A stretch of DNA of 64,000 nucleotides, taken from contig DASYSS010000085.1 of assembly GCA_036003045.1 (NCBI GenBank), forward strand, positions 62,001-126,000. Direction: 5' to 3'. The notes under the pieces are model-generated. The model saw nothing but the letters and a program-made list of their open reading frames with translations, was not told where the DNA came from and did not search any database. Below are positions 35,580 through 44,785 of the stretch, in pieces (position 1 is the stretch's first letter; each line of letters opens with the position of its first letter). This DNA is from Gemmatimonadaceae bacterium (lineage in GTDB: Bacteria; Gemmatimonadota; Gemmatimonadetes; Gemmatimonadales; Gemmatimonadaceae). The translations under genes were made by a program, and so were the position numbers.

Positions 35580-37528
35580 GTCGCCGCCGCCCAATGATCC
35601 ACCCATGCCTGATACATGATCACCGCCCACAGCGCGTGGGCTCGGCCGTCTCGCCCGCGACGGAGATCGCTCCACGCCCGCCTCACGGGTTTGGGATCGA
35701 AGCCGTTCTCGCGCAATCGCGAGTCGGCGAGTAGCTCCTCGCCCCACCCTCGCAGACTTCCCCGCAGCCACGCCGCGATGGGCACCTCGAAGCCCATCTT
35801 CGGCCGATCGACGAGCGGCGCGGAGACGTAGCGGTCGAGCAACCGCCGCAGGATCCATTTCCCGCGGCCGTCGCGGATCTTCATGTCCAGCGGCAGCCGC
35901 CACGCAAACTCGACGACTCGCGGGTCGAGCAGCGGCACGCGCACCTCGAGACTCACGGCCATGCTCGCGCGGTCCGTCTTCGTGAGAAGATCGTCGGGCA
36001 GATACACCGCTTGATCGGCGAGCATCATGCGCTCGACGAACGCGCCGACGTCGGCACCGAGCAGCCGCTCGAACTCGCCGTTCGATTCCAGCTGATCCGG
36101 CGTGATCGACTCGGGATGCTGCCATGCCGAAACCATCGACCGGTAGCGCGCGGTGGCATCGCCGGCGTCGAGCAGAGCGCCGACGCCGTCGATCTTGTCG
36201 CCGGCACGCCGAACGCGCAGCGGCGGCACCATCGTGCCGACGCCGCTCGCGATCGAGTCCAACGCCGACGGCGGCAGCGATCGCACGGCGCCGGCGAGCA
36301 GGCGGCGCGCGGCGCGCGGCACCCGACCGATCAGCCCGACCAGACGCTGGCCCCGCACATAGCGATGATAGCCGCCGAACACCTCGTCACCGCCGTCGCC
36401 GGAGAGCGCGACGGTGACCGCCCGGCGCGCGAGCTCGCAGACGAGGAACGTCGGGATCTGAGACGAGTCGGCGAACGGCTCGTCGAACATCGCGGGAAGG
36501 CGCGGCACGACGTCGAGCGCGTCACGATCGGTAACGATGAGCTGCGTGTGCTCCGTCCCGAGATGCTTCGCGACACCGGCGGCGAAGGGCGCCTCATCGT
36601 ACTCGGGACGATCGAATCCGATCGAGAAGGTGCGTGGCGGACGCGCCGAGGCCTTTCGCATCAACGCCACGACGAGGGACGAATCGACGCCGCCGGAGAG
36701 CAACGCCCCGAGGGGCACGTCCGATTCCAACTGGCCCGCGACCGCGCCCGCGAGCAGCGCGTCGAGCTGATCGACCGCCTCGCTCTCGGAGCCGACGAAC
36801 GCGTTCGCCAATCCAACCCGCGCCGCGTCTTCAGCCGACCAATACGCTTCCGGCGACGGAAGCGGCATCGCCGGGTCCGCGACGTGGACGAGATGGCCGG
36901 GCAAGAGCTTGACGACGTGGCGAAAAATCGAGCGCGGTGCCGGTACGTAGAGATACCGCAGATACGCGGTGACGGCCTCGCGGTCGATCGAGGCGTCGAA
37001 TTCCGGAAGCGCGCGCAGGGCCTTGAGCTCCGACGCGAACGCGACGGCGCCCGGCTTCGCGTAGACGTACATCGGCTTCACGCCGAGGTGGTCGCGAACC
37101 AGCGACAGGCGCCGCAGCTCCGCGTCCCACGCGGCAATGGCGAACATGCCGCCGAGCCGGCGGACGGCCGCATCCACCCCCCAGGCCTCGAACGCGGCGA
37201 GAATGACCTCGCTGTCCGAATGACCGCGCCATCGCGCGCCGCGCGCTTCGAGTTCTCTCCTTAGATCGCGATAATTGTAGATCTCACCATTGAACACGAT
37301 CGTGTAGCGGCCGCTCGCCGACCGCATGGGCTGGTGACCGGCGTCGCTCAGATCGATGACCGCGAGCCGGCGAAGACCGAGCCCGATTCCGGCGTTCGCG
37401 TCACACCACGTGCCGCCGTCGTCGGGCCCGCGGTGCACGATCGGCGCGAGCATTCGCGCCGTCGTCTCCTCCAGCTCGCGCGCCGAAACCGCCCCGCGCG
37501 CCAGAAGCACGCCAGCCAAGCCGCACAT
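35576..37528 (-). CDS. asnB: AsnB-type glutamine-dependent amidotransferase (copy 1)
   Basis: A 650-residue class II amidotransferase. The N-terminal Met-Cys-Gly leaves Cys2 as nucleophile for glutamine hydrolysis; HRGPDDGG and FNGEIYN follow. The synthetase domain has the PP-loop SGGVDSS (about 278-285) and FSIGFDRPEYDE. In asparagine metabolism it makes Asn from Asp; in polysaccharide loci such enzymes (WbpS type) amidate uronic acids. The setting favours the second role, but this is inference. The ATG shares a base with the CapA stop (TGATG). Confidence 0.88.
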   Translation of the reverse strand: MCGLAGVLLARGAVSARELEETTARMLAPIVHRGPDDGGTWCDANAGIGLGLRRLAVIDLSDAGHQPMRSASGRYTIVFNGEIYNYRDLRRELEARGARWRGHSDSEVILAAFEAWGVDAAVRRLGGMFAIAAWDAELRRLSLVRDHLGVKPMYVYAKPGAVAFASELKALRALPEFDASIDREAVTAYLRYLYVPAPRSIFRHVVKLLPGHLVHVADPAMPLPSPEAYWSAEDAARVGLANAFVGSESEAVDQLDALLAGAVAGQLESDVPLGALLSGGVDSSLVVALMRKASARPPRTFSIGFDRPEYDEAPFAAGVAKHLGTEHTQLIVTDRDALDVVPRLPAMFDEPFADSSQIPTFLVCELARRAVTVALSGDGGDEVFGGYHRYVRGQRLVGLIGRVPRAARRLLAGAVRSLPPSALDSIASGVGTMVPPLRVRRAGDKIDGVGALLDAGDATARYRSMVSAWQHPESITPDQLESNGEFERLLGADVGAFVERMMLADQAVYLPDDLLTKTDRASMAVSLEVRVPLLDPRVVEFAWRLPLDMKIRDGRGKWILRRLLDRYVSAPLVDRPKMGFEVPIAAWLRGSLRGWGEELLADSRLRENGFDPKPVRRAWSDLRRGRDGRAHALWAVIMYQAWVDHWAAAT

Positions 37529-38613
37529 CAGGACGTCGGGCCGAAGGCGGCCTTCAACTTGTTGCGCACGGTTCGTCCAACGAGCTCCCCGAGTGCAATC
37601 GGAGGCACCCGCCACAACCGCGCCAGGGCGTACGGGTACACGGCCCGACGCTGCGCGCGCCAAGTACGCGCGATCTCGCGACGGTACTCGTCGGCGGCGA
37701 GCGCGCGAAACTGGCCGGCGTCGACGAACGGAACGTCGCCGGCCTCGAGGACCGGGTGGTAGCTTGTCCCGAGGCGCGTCGCGCGCGCGGCCGCGGCGGT
37801 GACCGTCCCGCCGGCAATCTCGGCGCGCAACAGCAGCCCGCGGCGAAACGGCTCGTACCACACCATGTCGCCGACGCAGTTGCCAAGGCTGTAGGCGATC
37901 AGCCCGCGCCGGTATCGCTCGATCGGCCGCGCGACGTGCGGGTGATGGCCGAGCACGAGCGCGACCCCGCCGTCGATGAGAGATCTGGCAAAGGCCGTCT
38001 CGTCGGCGGAGGGCGTCGTGACGAACTCCTCGCCCCAATGGAGCGAGACGATCAGCGATTCGACATCCGGCCGGAGGCGCGCGACGTCGGCGCGGATGGC
38101 GTCGGGCGTTCCCTCGGCGTACGGCGGCTCGCCGTCGCCGTACTGCCGCGGACGGAGACAGTACGACAGGATCCCCACGGTGACGCCTGCGGCGACGACC
38201 GTGACCGGCGCCGCGGCCCACGGAGCGACGCCGCGCACTCCGCACGGAGTGATCCCCGCCGCTCGAAGCGAAGCCACCGATTCCTTGAACGCGTCGGGTC
38301 CGTGCTGCACCGCGTGGTTGTTCGCGACGTTGAGCACGGTGAAGCCGGCGGAACGCAGCGCCGGCGCGAAGCGAGGAGCGCCGCGCATCTGACGTGACGC
38401 CCAGGTCGACGTCGCGGCGCTGCGCGACGCGAGCGGCACTTCGAGGTTGCCGAACACGATGTCGCCTTCGCCGAGCGCCGGACGAAGATTCTCGAATGCC
38501 GGCGCGAGATCCGCCTTGGCGTAGCGACTGCCAAAGCCGAAACCCACCGAGGTGGGGGAGTCGCCCAGCTGAAGGTCGCCGACGGCGACGACGCGGCAGG
38601 AGCGGACCGTCAT
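37528..38613 (-). CDS. CapA family protein (PgsA-type metallophosphatase)
   Basis: A 361-residue protein of the CapA/PgsA family with a calcineurin-like phosphoesterase fold: VAVGDLQLGD at the start, FGNLEVPL, NVANNHAVQHGPDAF, VSLHWGEEF and LGHHPHVARPIE. In poly-gamma-glutamate producers CapA belongs to the synthesis/export complex; in other capsule loci its role is not defined. There is no signal peptide or membrane helix, unlike Bacillus CapA. It lies between two AsnB genes on the same strand, 30 bases after one and overlapping the other. Confidence 0.85.
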   Translation of the reverse strand: MTVRSCRVVAVGDLQLGDSPTSVGFGFGSRYAKADLAPAFENLRPALGEGDIVFGNLEVPLASRSAATSTWASRQMRGAPRFAPALRSAGFTVLNVANNHAVQHGPDAFKESVASLRAAGITPCGVRGVAPWAAAPVTVVAAGVTVGILSYCLRPRQYGDGEPPYAEGTPDAIRADVARLRPDVESLIVSLHWGEEFVTTPSADETAFARSLIDGGVALVLGHHPHVARPIERYRRGLIAYSLGNCVGDMVWYEPFRRGLLLRAEIAGGTVTAAAARATRLGTSYHPVLEAGDVPFVDAGQFRALAADEYRREIARTWRAQRRAVYPYALARLWRVPPIALGELVGRTVRNKLKAAFGPTS

Positions 38614-38643
38614 CCGCGCGCGGCCACGAGCGAGGTCGCGCGC

Positions 38644-40488
38644 CTAGACCGCGGCGCCATGCTGCTCCGCCCAGACGTAGACGTTCCCGAGGAGCCACAG
38701 GGACTCGCCGTGGTCGGCCGCGCCGCTCACCTGTTCGGCGACGAGACGCTGGAGTACGGTTTGATCGAACAGCGACGCAGCCGGATGCGACGGATCCTTC
38801 AAGCGCGTGAGCAGCGGAGCGAACACCGGCGAGCGGAACCACGCGTCGAGTGGAATGCCGAATCCGGATTTCGCGCCGCGCGTGACCGTCGGACTCAAGT
38901 ACCGCTCCGCGACGCGTTTGACGACGGCCTTGTTCTCGGTGCCCGACAGCTTGAGTCGCCCGGTGAGTTGCAGCCCCCACTCGACGAGGGGGACGTCGAG
39001 GAACGGCACACGTCCCTCGAGACTCGCCGCCATCGACATCCGGTCGATGCGATCGAGGGCGCAACAGAGGTACGTGAGCAGCTCGTACCGAGAGAGCGTC
39101 GCCACTGAACCGGCATTCGATCGCGCGCGGTCGAGCAGACAGCGCCGTTCGTCGAACGCCGCGTCGACCGGATTCGCGGAGAGCCGGGCGACCAATTCAG
39201 GAGCGACGTACGCCGAATTGAGAAGAATCGCGTCGTCGAGCTTTTCGCGAAGGCTGTTGGCCATCTTCGCGGGCCGATGACCGGGGCCGGCAGCGATCAC
39301 GCTCGCCAGCGCGCCACGCAAAACACCGGGCAGCGGTTCGGCGGCCGCGCGCCATCGAGCGATGTGGTAGCGAGGATACCCGCAGAACAATTCATCCGCG
39401 CCCTCGCCGGTGAGCACGACGGTCACGTGCCGGCGTGCGAACCGGCTGAGCTGAAAGAGCGGGATCGAGTTCGGATGGCTTAGCGGCTCGTCGTGGTGTC
39501 GGACCAACAGCGGAAGCAGACCGAGGAACTCGCTCGGCTCGGCGACGACAGTGTGATGGTCCGACTTGATTCTCGCGGCGGTGTCGGCGGCGAGACCGCG
39601 CTCATCCCACGCCGGGTCCTCAAAGCCGACGGCGAACGTCTGAAGCGTGTGCGAGGACGACGCCGCCGCGTACGCGCTCACCAGTCCGGAGTCGACGCCG
39701 CCGCTGCAGAACGTACCGAGCGGCACGTCGCTCATCATCTGCGACGCGACGGCCTCGCGGAGCAACGGGTCCAACGCTTCGGCGGCTTCGTCGAGCGAGG
39801 TGACGGCGTCCTCGCCGACGGGCGGTGTCCAGTAACGCGACACCGTGATCCGTCCCTGTTCGAATGCGGCCGTGTGTCCAGGCGCGAGGCGCCGCACGTC
39901 GTCGAAGAACGTGTTCGTCCCGGCGACGTATCGAAAAATCAAATACTCCTGAAGACTCTCGGGGCGCACGCGCGCGGGAACGCCGGCCGCGAGGATCCCT
40001 TTGATCTCAGACGCGAAATACAGCGTGGCATCGCGCAGACAGTAGAACAACGGCTTGATCCCGAGATGATCGCGGGCGAGGAGCACGCGTCGCCGCTTCA
40101 CGTCGTGAATCGCGAACGCGAACATTCCGTTGAGCCGAGCTACGAAGCCGTCGCCCCACTCCTCGTAGGCATGGACCAGCACCTCCGTATCACAGTGTGT
40201 GCGGAACAGGTGTCCACGCTTGACGAGTGAATCTTTGAGGTCCTGAAAATTGTAGATCTCTCCATTGTATGTGACCCAGACCGTTCCGTCCTCGTTCGAG
40301 AGCGGTTGAGCGCCGCCCTCGAGATCGATGATGCTCAGACGCCGGTGTGCGAGCGCAACGCCCGCCTCGACGTGCATGCCTTCACCGTCGGGGCCGCGAT
40401 GCGCGATCGCGTCGCGCATGCGATGCGCGACGCCGAGATCGACGGGTTGCGTCGAATCAGAATGTGCCAGTCCGCAGATGCCGCACAT
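38644..40488 (-). CDS. asnB: AsnB-type glutamine-dependent amidotransferase (copy 2)
   Basis: A 614-residue class II amidotransferase with Cys2 (MCGICG), AHRGPDGEG, TYNGEIYN, and the synthetase PP-loop SGGVDSG (about 264-270). It is clearly a different enzyme from the copy 3 kb away, with many changes outside the motifs, so the two probably act on different substrates. First gene of the minus-strand unit; it diverges from the CapK-like gene over 76 bases, which must hold promoters for both directions. Confidence 0.88.
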   Translation of the reverse strand: MCGICGLAHSDSTQPVDLGVAHRMRDAIAHRGPDGEGMHVEAGVALAHRRLSIIDLEGGAQPLSNEDGTVWVTYNGEIYNFQDLKDSLVKRGHLFRTHCDTEVLVHAYEEWGDGFVARLNGMFAFAIHDVKRRRVLLARDHLGIKPLFYCLRDATLYFASEIKGILAAGVPARVRPESLQEYLIFRYVAGTNTFFDDVRRLAPGHTAAFEQGRITVSRYWTPPVGEDAVTSLDEAAEALDPLLREAVASQMMSDVPLGTFCSGGVDSGLVSAYAAASSSHTLQTFAVGFEDPAWDERGLAADTAARIKSDHHTVVAEPSEFLGLLPLLVRHHDEPLSHPNSIPLFQLSRFARRHVTVVLTGEGADELFCGYPRYHIARWRAAAEPLPGVLRGALASVIAAGPGHRPAKMANSLREKLDDAILLNSAYVAPELVARLSANPVDAAFDERRCLLDRARSNAGSVATLSRYELLTYLCCALDRIDRMSMAASLEGRVPFLDVPLVEWGLQLTGRLKLSGTENKAVVKRVAERYLSPTVTRGAKSGFGIPLDAWFRSPVFAPLLTRLKDPSHPAASLFDQTVLQRLVAEQVSGAADHGESLWLLGNVYVWAEQHGAAV

Positions 40489-40564
40489 CGATCGAGTCGA
40501 AGCTGAAATGAGACGCGCGCGCGGTTGACCGGTCGCAAACGCGACGGTACGTTCCGCTGACGGC

Positions 40565-42001
40565 ATGCCTGGAAAAGCTAGCGTGGGCCTCGGCGATCGG
40601 ATTTATCAGGCTTCGCCCAATTGGCTGCAGACGTTCCTGCTTAACGCGTATGCCGGTCGCCTGCGCCTGCGGCGCTCGGGACGCCAATTCCGGGCCATTT
40701 CGACCGAATGGGATCGAAGCGAAAGATGGCCTTCGGACCGCCTTCGCGAGCTCCAGGATGCGCGGGTACGGGACCTGGTCCACTACGCGTACGACCGCGT
40801 CCCCTTTTATCGGCGGCACTGGGACGAGCACGGCGTGCGCGTGCGCCAGGTGCAGGGCGTCGCGGACCTTGCCCAACTGCCGGCCGTCACGAAGACGCAC
40901 GTTCGGGCCGCCGGGGACGAGATGCTCCGCGACGGCAACCGCAACGGATTGTTCCACGGGCACACGAGCGGCACCACGGGTTCGCCCCTCTCGTTGTGGT
41001 ACGACCGCGACATGTTGGTGGTGAACAACGTCGCCCACTGGCGGCAGCGGCGATGGGCAGGGTGCACCCCCGGCACCTGGTGCGCACTGCTCCTCGGCCG
41101 CGTGGTTGTCCCACCGGAACGCCGCGAGCCGCCCTTCTGGCGCGTGGACTACGCCGAACATCATCTCTGGTGCTCGACGTTCCACCTGTCGGAAGAAAAC
41201 CTGCATCTCTACGTTCGCGAGCTCCGCGCGCGGGGAATCCGGTTCATCGAGGGGTATCCGTCCACGCTCTTCATTCTGGCGCGCCACCTGCAGCGTCAGG
41301 GACTGACGCTGCCGATGACCGCCGTGTTCACGTCGTCCGAGACGCTCCACGCCGTTCAGCGGGAGGCGATCAGCCAAGCGTTCGCCGCCCCCGTGTTCGA
41401 CTTCTACGGGTCCGCCGAGCGCGTCATCTTCGCGGGCGAATGCGCCCAGCACGCGGGAAAGCATCTATTCGACGAGTATGGCGTGACCGAGGTGACGGAC
41501 GACGCGGGGAACCCGGTGGCGCCCGGGGCGCGGGGATTCCTGACCGGAACAAGCTTGTGGAACCGCGGCATGCCTATGATCCGGTACCAAAGCTCCGACG
41601 TCACTCGTCTGATGCCGGAGCCTTGCGCCTGCGGGCGTACCCTCGGACGGATGGCCGACATCACGACAAAGGCCGAGGATATCGTGATGACTCCGGACGG
41701 CCGATTCATCTCGCCGTCGGTGTTGACCCACCCCTTCAAGCCGTTCGACCAGATCCTCAAGTCGCAGGTCGTGCAAGACGGAGCGGATCACGTCACCGTG
41801 TCGATCGTCGCCGGCGCGTCTTTCACTTCGGACCATCGGGCTCAACTCGAGCACGGCCTTCGAGCGCGTCTCGGCGACCGAATGCGCGTCGACACGCAAC
41901 TCGTCGACGAAATCCCGTCGGAGACATCCGGCAAGTTTCGATGGGTCGTTTGCCGCGTGCCGCACGACCGTGCGGTGAACTGGGAGGCGGCCGAGACTTG
42001 A
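40565..42001 (+). CDS. Phenylacetate-CoA ligase-like / CapK family adenylating enzyme
   Basis: A 478-residue ANL-superfamily protein of the CapK branch. The adenylate-binding motif is HTSGTTGSPL (about 135-144), followed by FDFYGSAERV and YQSSDVTRL; the small C-terminal domain ends with SGKFRWVV. CapK proteins are frequent in capsule loci, where they may activate a carboxylic acid for transfer to a sugar; the substrate is unknown. It starts a plus-strand unit, and its stop overlaps the TTG start of the next gene (TTGA). Confidence 0.85.
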   Translation: MPGKASVGLGDRIYQASPNWLQTFLLNAYAGRLRLRRSGRQFRAISTEWDRSERWPSDRLRELQDARVRDLVHYAYDRVPFYRRHWDEHGVRVRQVQGVADLAQLPAVTKTHVRAAGDEMLRDGNRNGLFHGHTSGTTGSPLSLWYDRDMLVVNNVAHWRQRRWAGCTPGTWCALLLGRVVVPPERREPPFWRVDYAEHHLWCSTFHLSEENLHLYVRELRARGIRFIEGYPSTLFILARHLQRQGLTLPMTAVFTSSETLHAVQREAISQAFAAPVFDFYGSAERVIFAGECAQHAGKHLFDEYGVTEVTDDAGNPVAPGARGFLTGTSLWNRGMPMIRYQSSDVTRLMPEPCACGRTLGRMADITTKAEDIVMTPDGRFISPSVLTHPFKPFDQILKSQVVQDGADHVTVSIVAGASFTSDHRAQLEHGLRARLGDRMRVDTQLVDEIPSETSGKFRWVVCRVPHDRAVNWEAAET

Positions 42002-43206
42002 CTCTTCGCGTCCTGTACGTCTACCAGGGCGATTGGCCGCGCAACGCCGTTCGGGTTCGCAAACAGACGCAGGCGCTGGCCGCTGACGGTTTCGCCGTAC
42101 GGCTGCTCGCCGCGAATCCGAACAACAAGTCGCGCCGCGAGCGCAACGACTGGATGGAGATCGAGCGCGTGCCGTCGTTCGGCGGCGGTCGGATCGGCGC
42201 GGCGTTGGGTTTTCCGGTCTTCGCGAATCCGCTCTGGGTGTGGGAGATCTGGCGCGCGGCGCGCGACTTCCGTCCGGACTGTATGATCGTGAGCGATCTG
42301 CCGCTCGCGCCGACGGTGTTGCGCGTCGGGCGCGCCCTTGGCGTTCCCGTGCACTACGAGATCTCGGACGTTTATCCCGTGGCGTTCCGATCCAATCGCG
42401 ACGCGCATCCGAGCCTCGCGTCTCGTATCGCGCGAAACCCGACCGTCGCGGAGGCGTTGGATCGCGGCGTGATTCGCGGCGCGGCGTCCGTCTTCGTCGT
42501 GTCGGAGGAGTCTCGCGCCCGGTGCATCGCGATGGGCGCCTCACCCGACGCGGTCGCGCTCGTTGGCAACACGCCGGCGCAGCTGACGGACTTGACGACG
42601 ATGCCCGCGCTGCCCGCCGACCTCGCGGGCTGGGAAGACCGGGTGGTCGTCCTGTTTCTTGGCAACCTGCTCTCGGACCGCGGCCTGATGTTGTCGCTCG
42701 ACGCGATGGCGCTCGCGGTGCGCGCGTTCCCGAAGCTCGCGCTCGCGATCGTCGGCGACGGCCCGGAAACGCGTCCGCTGGCGACGCGAATCGACGAGCT
42801 CGGACTCGGCGACTGCGTGCGTCTGCTCGGCTGGAAGAGCCATGAGGTGCACGACGACTACTACAGGCACGCGGCGATCGGCCTGCTGGCGTTTCTCAGC
42901 ACCGAGCACATCGAGATCACGCTGCCGAACAAGCTGTTCGACTACATGGGCGCGGCGTTGCCCGTCGTCGCGAGCGACGTCGCCTCTTTGCGCCGCGTCG
43001 TCGAAGCAACGGGCGCCGGCGTGCTCGTTCCTCCGGGGAACGCCGCCGCGCTGGCCGACGCGCTGGTCACCTTGGCGCGCGACCCGGCGCGCCGCCAGGC
43101 GCTCGGCGCCGCGGGGCGCGCCGCCATCGAGGGTGCGTACTCGTGGGAGCACGACCGCGCACGCATGCTCGAGCAGATTCGCCGCTCACTCGGAGACGGC
43201 GAGTGA
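41998..43206 (+). CDS. Glycosyltransferase, family 4 (paralogue B)
   Basis: A 402-residue GT-B enzyme. Its N-terminus VLYVYQGDWPRNAVRVRKQT and its C-terminal ITLPNKLFDYMGAALPVVAS match the GT4 at 34299, so the two arose by duplication and presumably recognise related sugars. VVLFLGNLLSDRGLML marks the start of the donor domain. TTG at 41998 is set by the TTGA overlap with the CapK-like gene; the stop overlaps the formyltransferase start (GTGA). Confidence 0.87.
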   Translation: MTLRVLYVYQGDWPRNAVRVRKQTQALAADGFAVRLLAANPNNKSRRERNDWMEIERVPSFGGGRIGAALGFPVFANPLWVWEIWRAARDFRPDCMIVSDLPLAPTVLRVGRALGVPVHYEISDVYPVAFRSNRDAHPSLASRIARNPTVAEALDRGVIRGAASVFVVSEESRARCIAMGASPDAVALVGNTPAQLTDLTTMPALPADLAGWEDRVVVLFLGNLLSDRGLMLSLDAMALAVRAFPKLALAIVGDGPETRPLATRIDELGLGDCVRLLGWKSHEVHDDYYRHAAIGLLAFLSTEHIEITLPNKLFDYMGAALPVVASDVASLRRVVEATGAGVLVPPGNAAALADALVTLARDPARRQALGAAGRAAIEGAYSWEHDRARMLEQIRRSLGDGE

Positions 43207-44009
43207 TCCCGCTTCCATCGCAGGCGACGTCGTCCGGGCTGCGCGTCGTCGTACTGACGTGCGGCGATCTCGGCATCGAGGTCGCGAACGCTCTCTCGTG
43301 CGTAGCGGGCGTCGACGTCGTCGCACTGTTCAAGTCGCCCTGGATGCGCAGCGCGCTGTCGGTGCGACAGAAGATCCGGCACGTCGTGCGCACGCAAGGC
43401 GTCGGCGGCCTGTTCAGGGTCGCGCGCTCACGGATCCTTCCGCGGACGACGACGACTCGCGAGCTGATGTCGCTCGATTCGCGAGTGACGCTGCTCGAGT
43501 TCGACGATTTTCATTCGCCGGCCGCGCGTGAACGGCTGGTCGAGCTGCGACCGGACCTCGGCGTCGTCGCGGGCACGTACATCCTTCGCGACGGCATCTT
43601 CGACATTCCTCGGTACGGATCGATCAACCTGCACTCGGGAAAGGCACAGCTGTATCGCGGCTCGGCGCCGGCGTTCTGGGAGCTCTACAACGGCGAGACG
43701 GAGGTCGGGATCACGATCCATCGGGTGTCGCCGGCGGTCGACGCCGGCGACGTGCTCCGGCAGGAAATCTTCGCCCTCGACTCGGCTCCCTCGGGCGATC
43801 CGATCGCGTACATCGAGCGATATCGCCGAGATGTGCTGCGACCGAACGGCGTTCGGATGCTCGTCGATGTGGTGCGCGAGATCGCCGCCGGAACGGCGAT
43901 CGCCACCGCGCAAGACCATAGCGCCGCGCGCACGTATCGCGCGCCCGACTACAAGGCGGTCCGCGAGCTCCGCGCACGGGTTCGTCGTCGGCGGGGCGGA
44001 GCCACGTGA
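43203..44009 (+). CDS. Formyltransferase, probably acting on an amino sugar nucleotide
   Basis: A 268-residue protein with a formyl-transferase N-terminal domain. The catalytic triad of the family is present with correct spacing: Asn142 and His144 in SINLHSG, and Asp180 in VDAGD, 36 residues after the His as in methionyl-tRNA formyltransferase. LYRGSAPAFWELYNGE and GITIHRV fit the substrate loop. It lacks the C-terminal tRNA-binding domain, so it should not formylate Met-tRNA; sugar N-formyltransferases of O-antigen loci have this size and location. GTGA overlap at both ends. Confidence 0.85.
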   Translation: MIPLPSQATSSGLRVVVLTCGDLGIEVANALSCVAGVDVVALFKSPWMRSALSVRQKIRHVVRTQGVGGLFRVARSRILPRTTTTRELMSLDSRVTLLEFDDFHSPAARERLVELRPDLGVVAGTYILRDGIFDIPRYGSINLHSGKAQLYRGSAPAFWELYNGETEVGITIHRVSPAVDAGDVLRQEIFALDSAPSGDPIAYIERYRRDVLRPNGVRMLVDVVREIAAGTAIATAQDHSAARTYRAPDYKAVRELRARVRRRRGGAT

Positions 44010-44782
44010 GCCGGCGTCTCAAGGCCGCACTGGGCTTCCTGATCTTCCAGCTCGGACTGCATCGCATCATGCTGCGGCGGAAGGCGATCGTCGTGCTGTT
44101 TCATCGCGTCGACGACCGCTACGCGTCCGACGCCATCAGCTGTTCGGTCGAGAAGTTCGAGCGGTTCTGCACCTTTTTTTGTCGATACTTCACCGTCGTG
44201 CCGCTCGGCACGCTGGTCGAGAAGGTGCAGCGCGGCGAGGATGTGAGCGGGCATCTCGTCGTCACGTTCGACGACGGATATCTCGACAATCACCAGATCG
44301 CGGCGCCCCTCCTGAAGCGGCGGCAAGTGCCCGCGTGTTTCTTCATCGCGACCGACTTCGTCGAGAGCGATCGGGTGCCGTGGTGGGACCGGGAGGCCGG
44401 CATCCAGTCCGAGTGGATGAGCTGGGACCAGGTGCGAGATCTCGCGGCACAGGGATTCGAGCTCGGCGCGCACACCTGCAATCACGTGGATCTGGGCGTC
44501 GTCAACGGCGAAGAAGCTCGGCGCGAGATCACGGACTCGGGCACCCGGCTCGCCAAGGAAGTCGGCGTCGACGTCGGGCTTTTCAGCTATCCCTACGGGC
44601 GCCGGAATCAGATCACCGACGCGAACCGCCAGCTCGTGCGCGACGCGGGCTACGACTGCTGCATGTCGGCGTACGGGGGCAACGTGACGCCCGACTCGAA
44701 CCCCTACGATCTGCGGCGGATCCCGATCTCACAGTGGTACGTGAGCGCATATCAGTTCGGCTTCGAGGCGCTCAGAGCCTGA
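44006..44782 (+). CDS. Polysaccharide deacetylase (NodB domain), second copy
   Basis: A 258-residue CE4-like protein. Motifs are VTFDDGY (86-92) and AHTCNH (155-160, metal ligands His156 and His160), with SYPYGRR later. The N-terminus is basic and weakly hydrophobic and may associate with the membrane. It differs strongly from the deacetylase at 33428, so they are not recent duplicates. GTGA overlap with the formyltransferase; the next gene follows after 3 bases. Confidence 0.85.
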   Translation: MSRRLKAALGFLIFQLGLHRIMLRRKAIVVLFHRVDDRYASDAISCSVEKFERFCTFFCRYFTVVPLGTLVEKVQRGEDVSGHLVVTFDDGYLDNHQIAAPLLKRRQVPACFFIATDFVESDRVPWWDREAGIQSEWMSWDQVRDLAAQGFELGAHTCNHVDLGVVNGEEARREITDSGTRLAKEVGVDVGLFSYPYGRRNQITDANRQLVRDAGYDCCMSAYGGNVTPDSNPYDLRRIPISQWYVSAYQFGFEALRA

Positions 44783-44785
44783 GCC

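Noticed and set aside
37529-39064. Upstream extension of the AsnB copy 1 frame to 1162 codons
   Set aside because: The extra part runs through the CapA gene in another frame and has shadow-type composition; the true start is Met-Cys-Gly at 37528.
35576-40488. Exosortase/PEP-CTERM locus suggested by AsnB-type genes
   Set aside because: No exosortase, PEP-CTERM tail protein or typical Xrt-associated genes are present.
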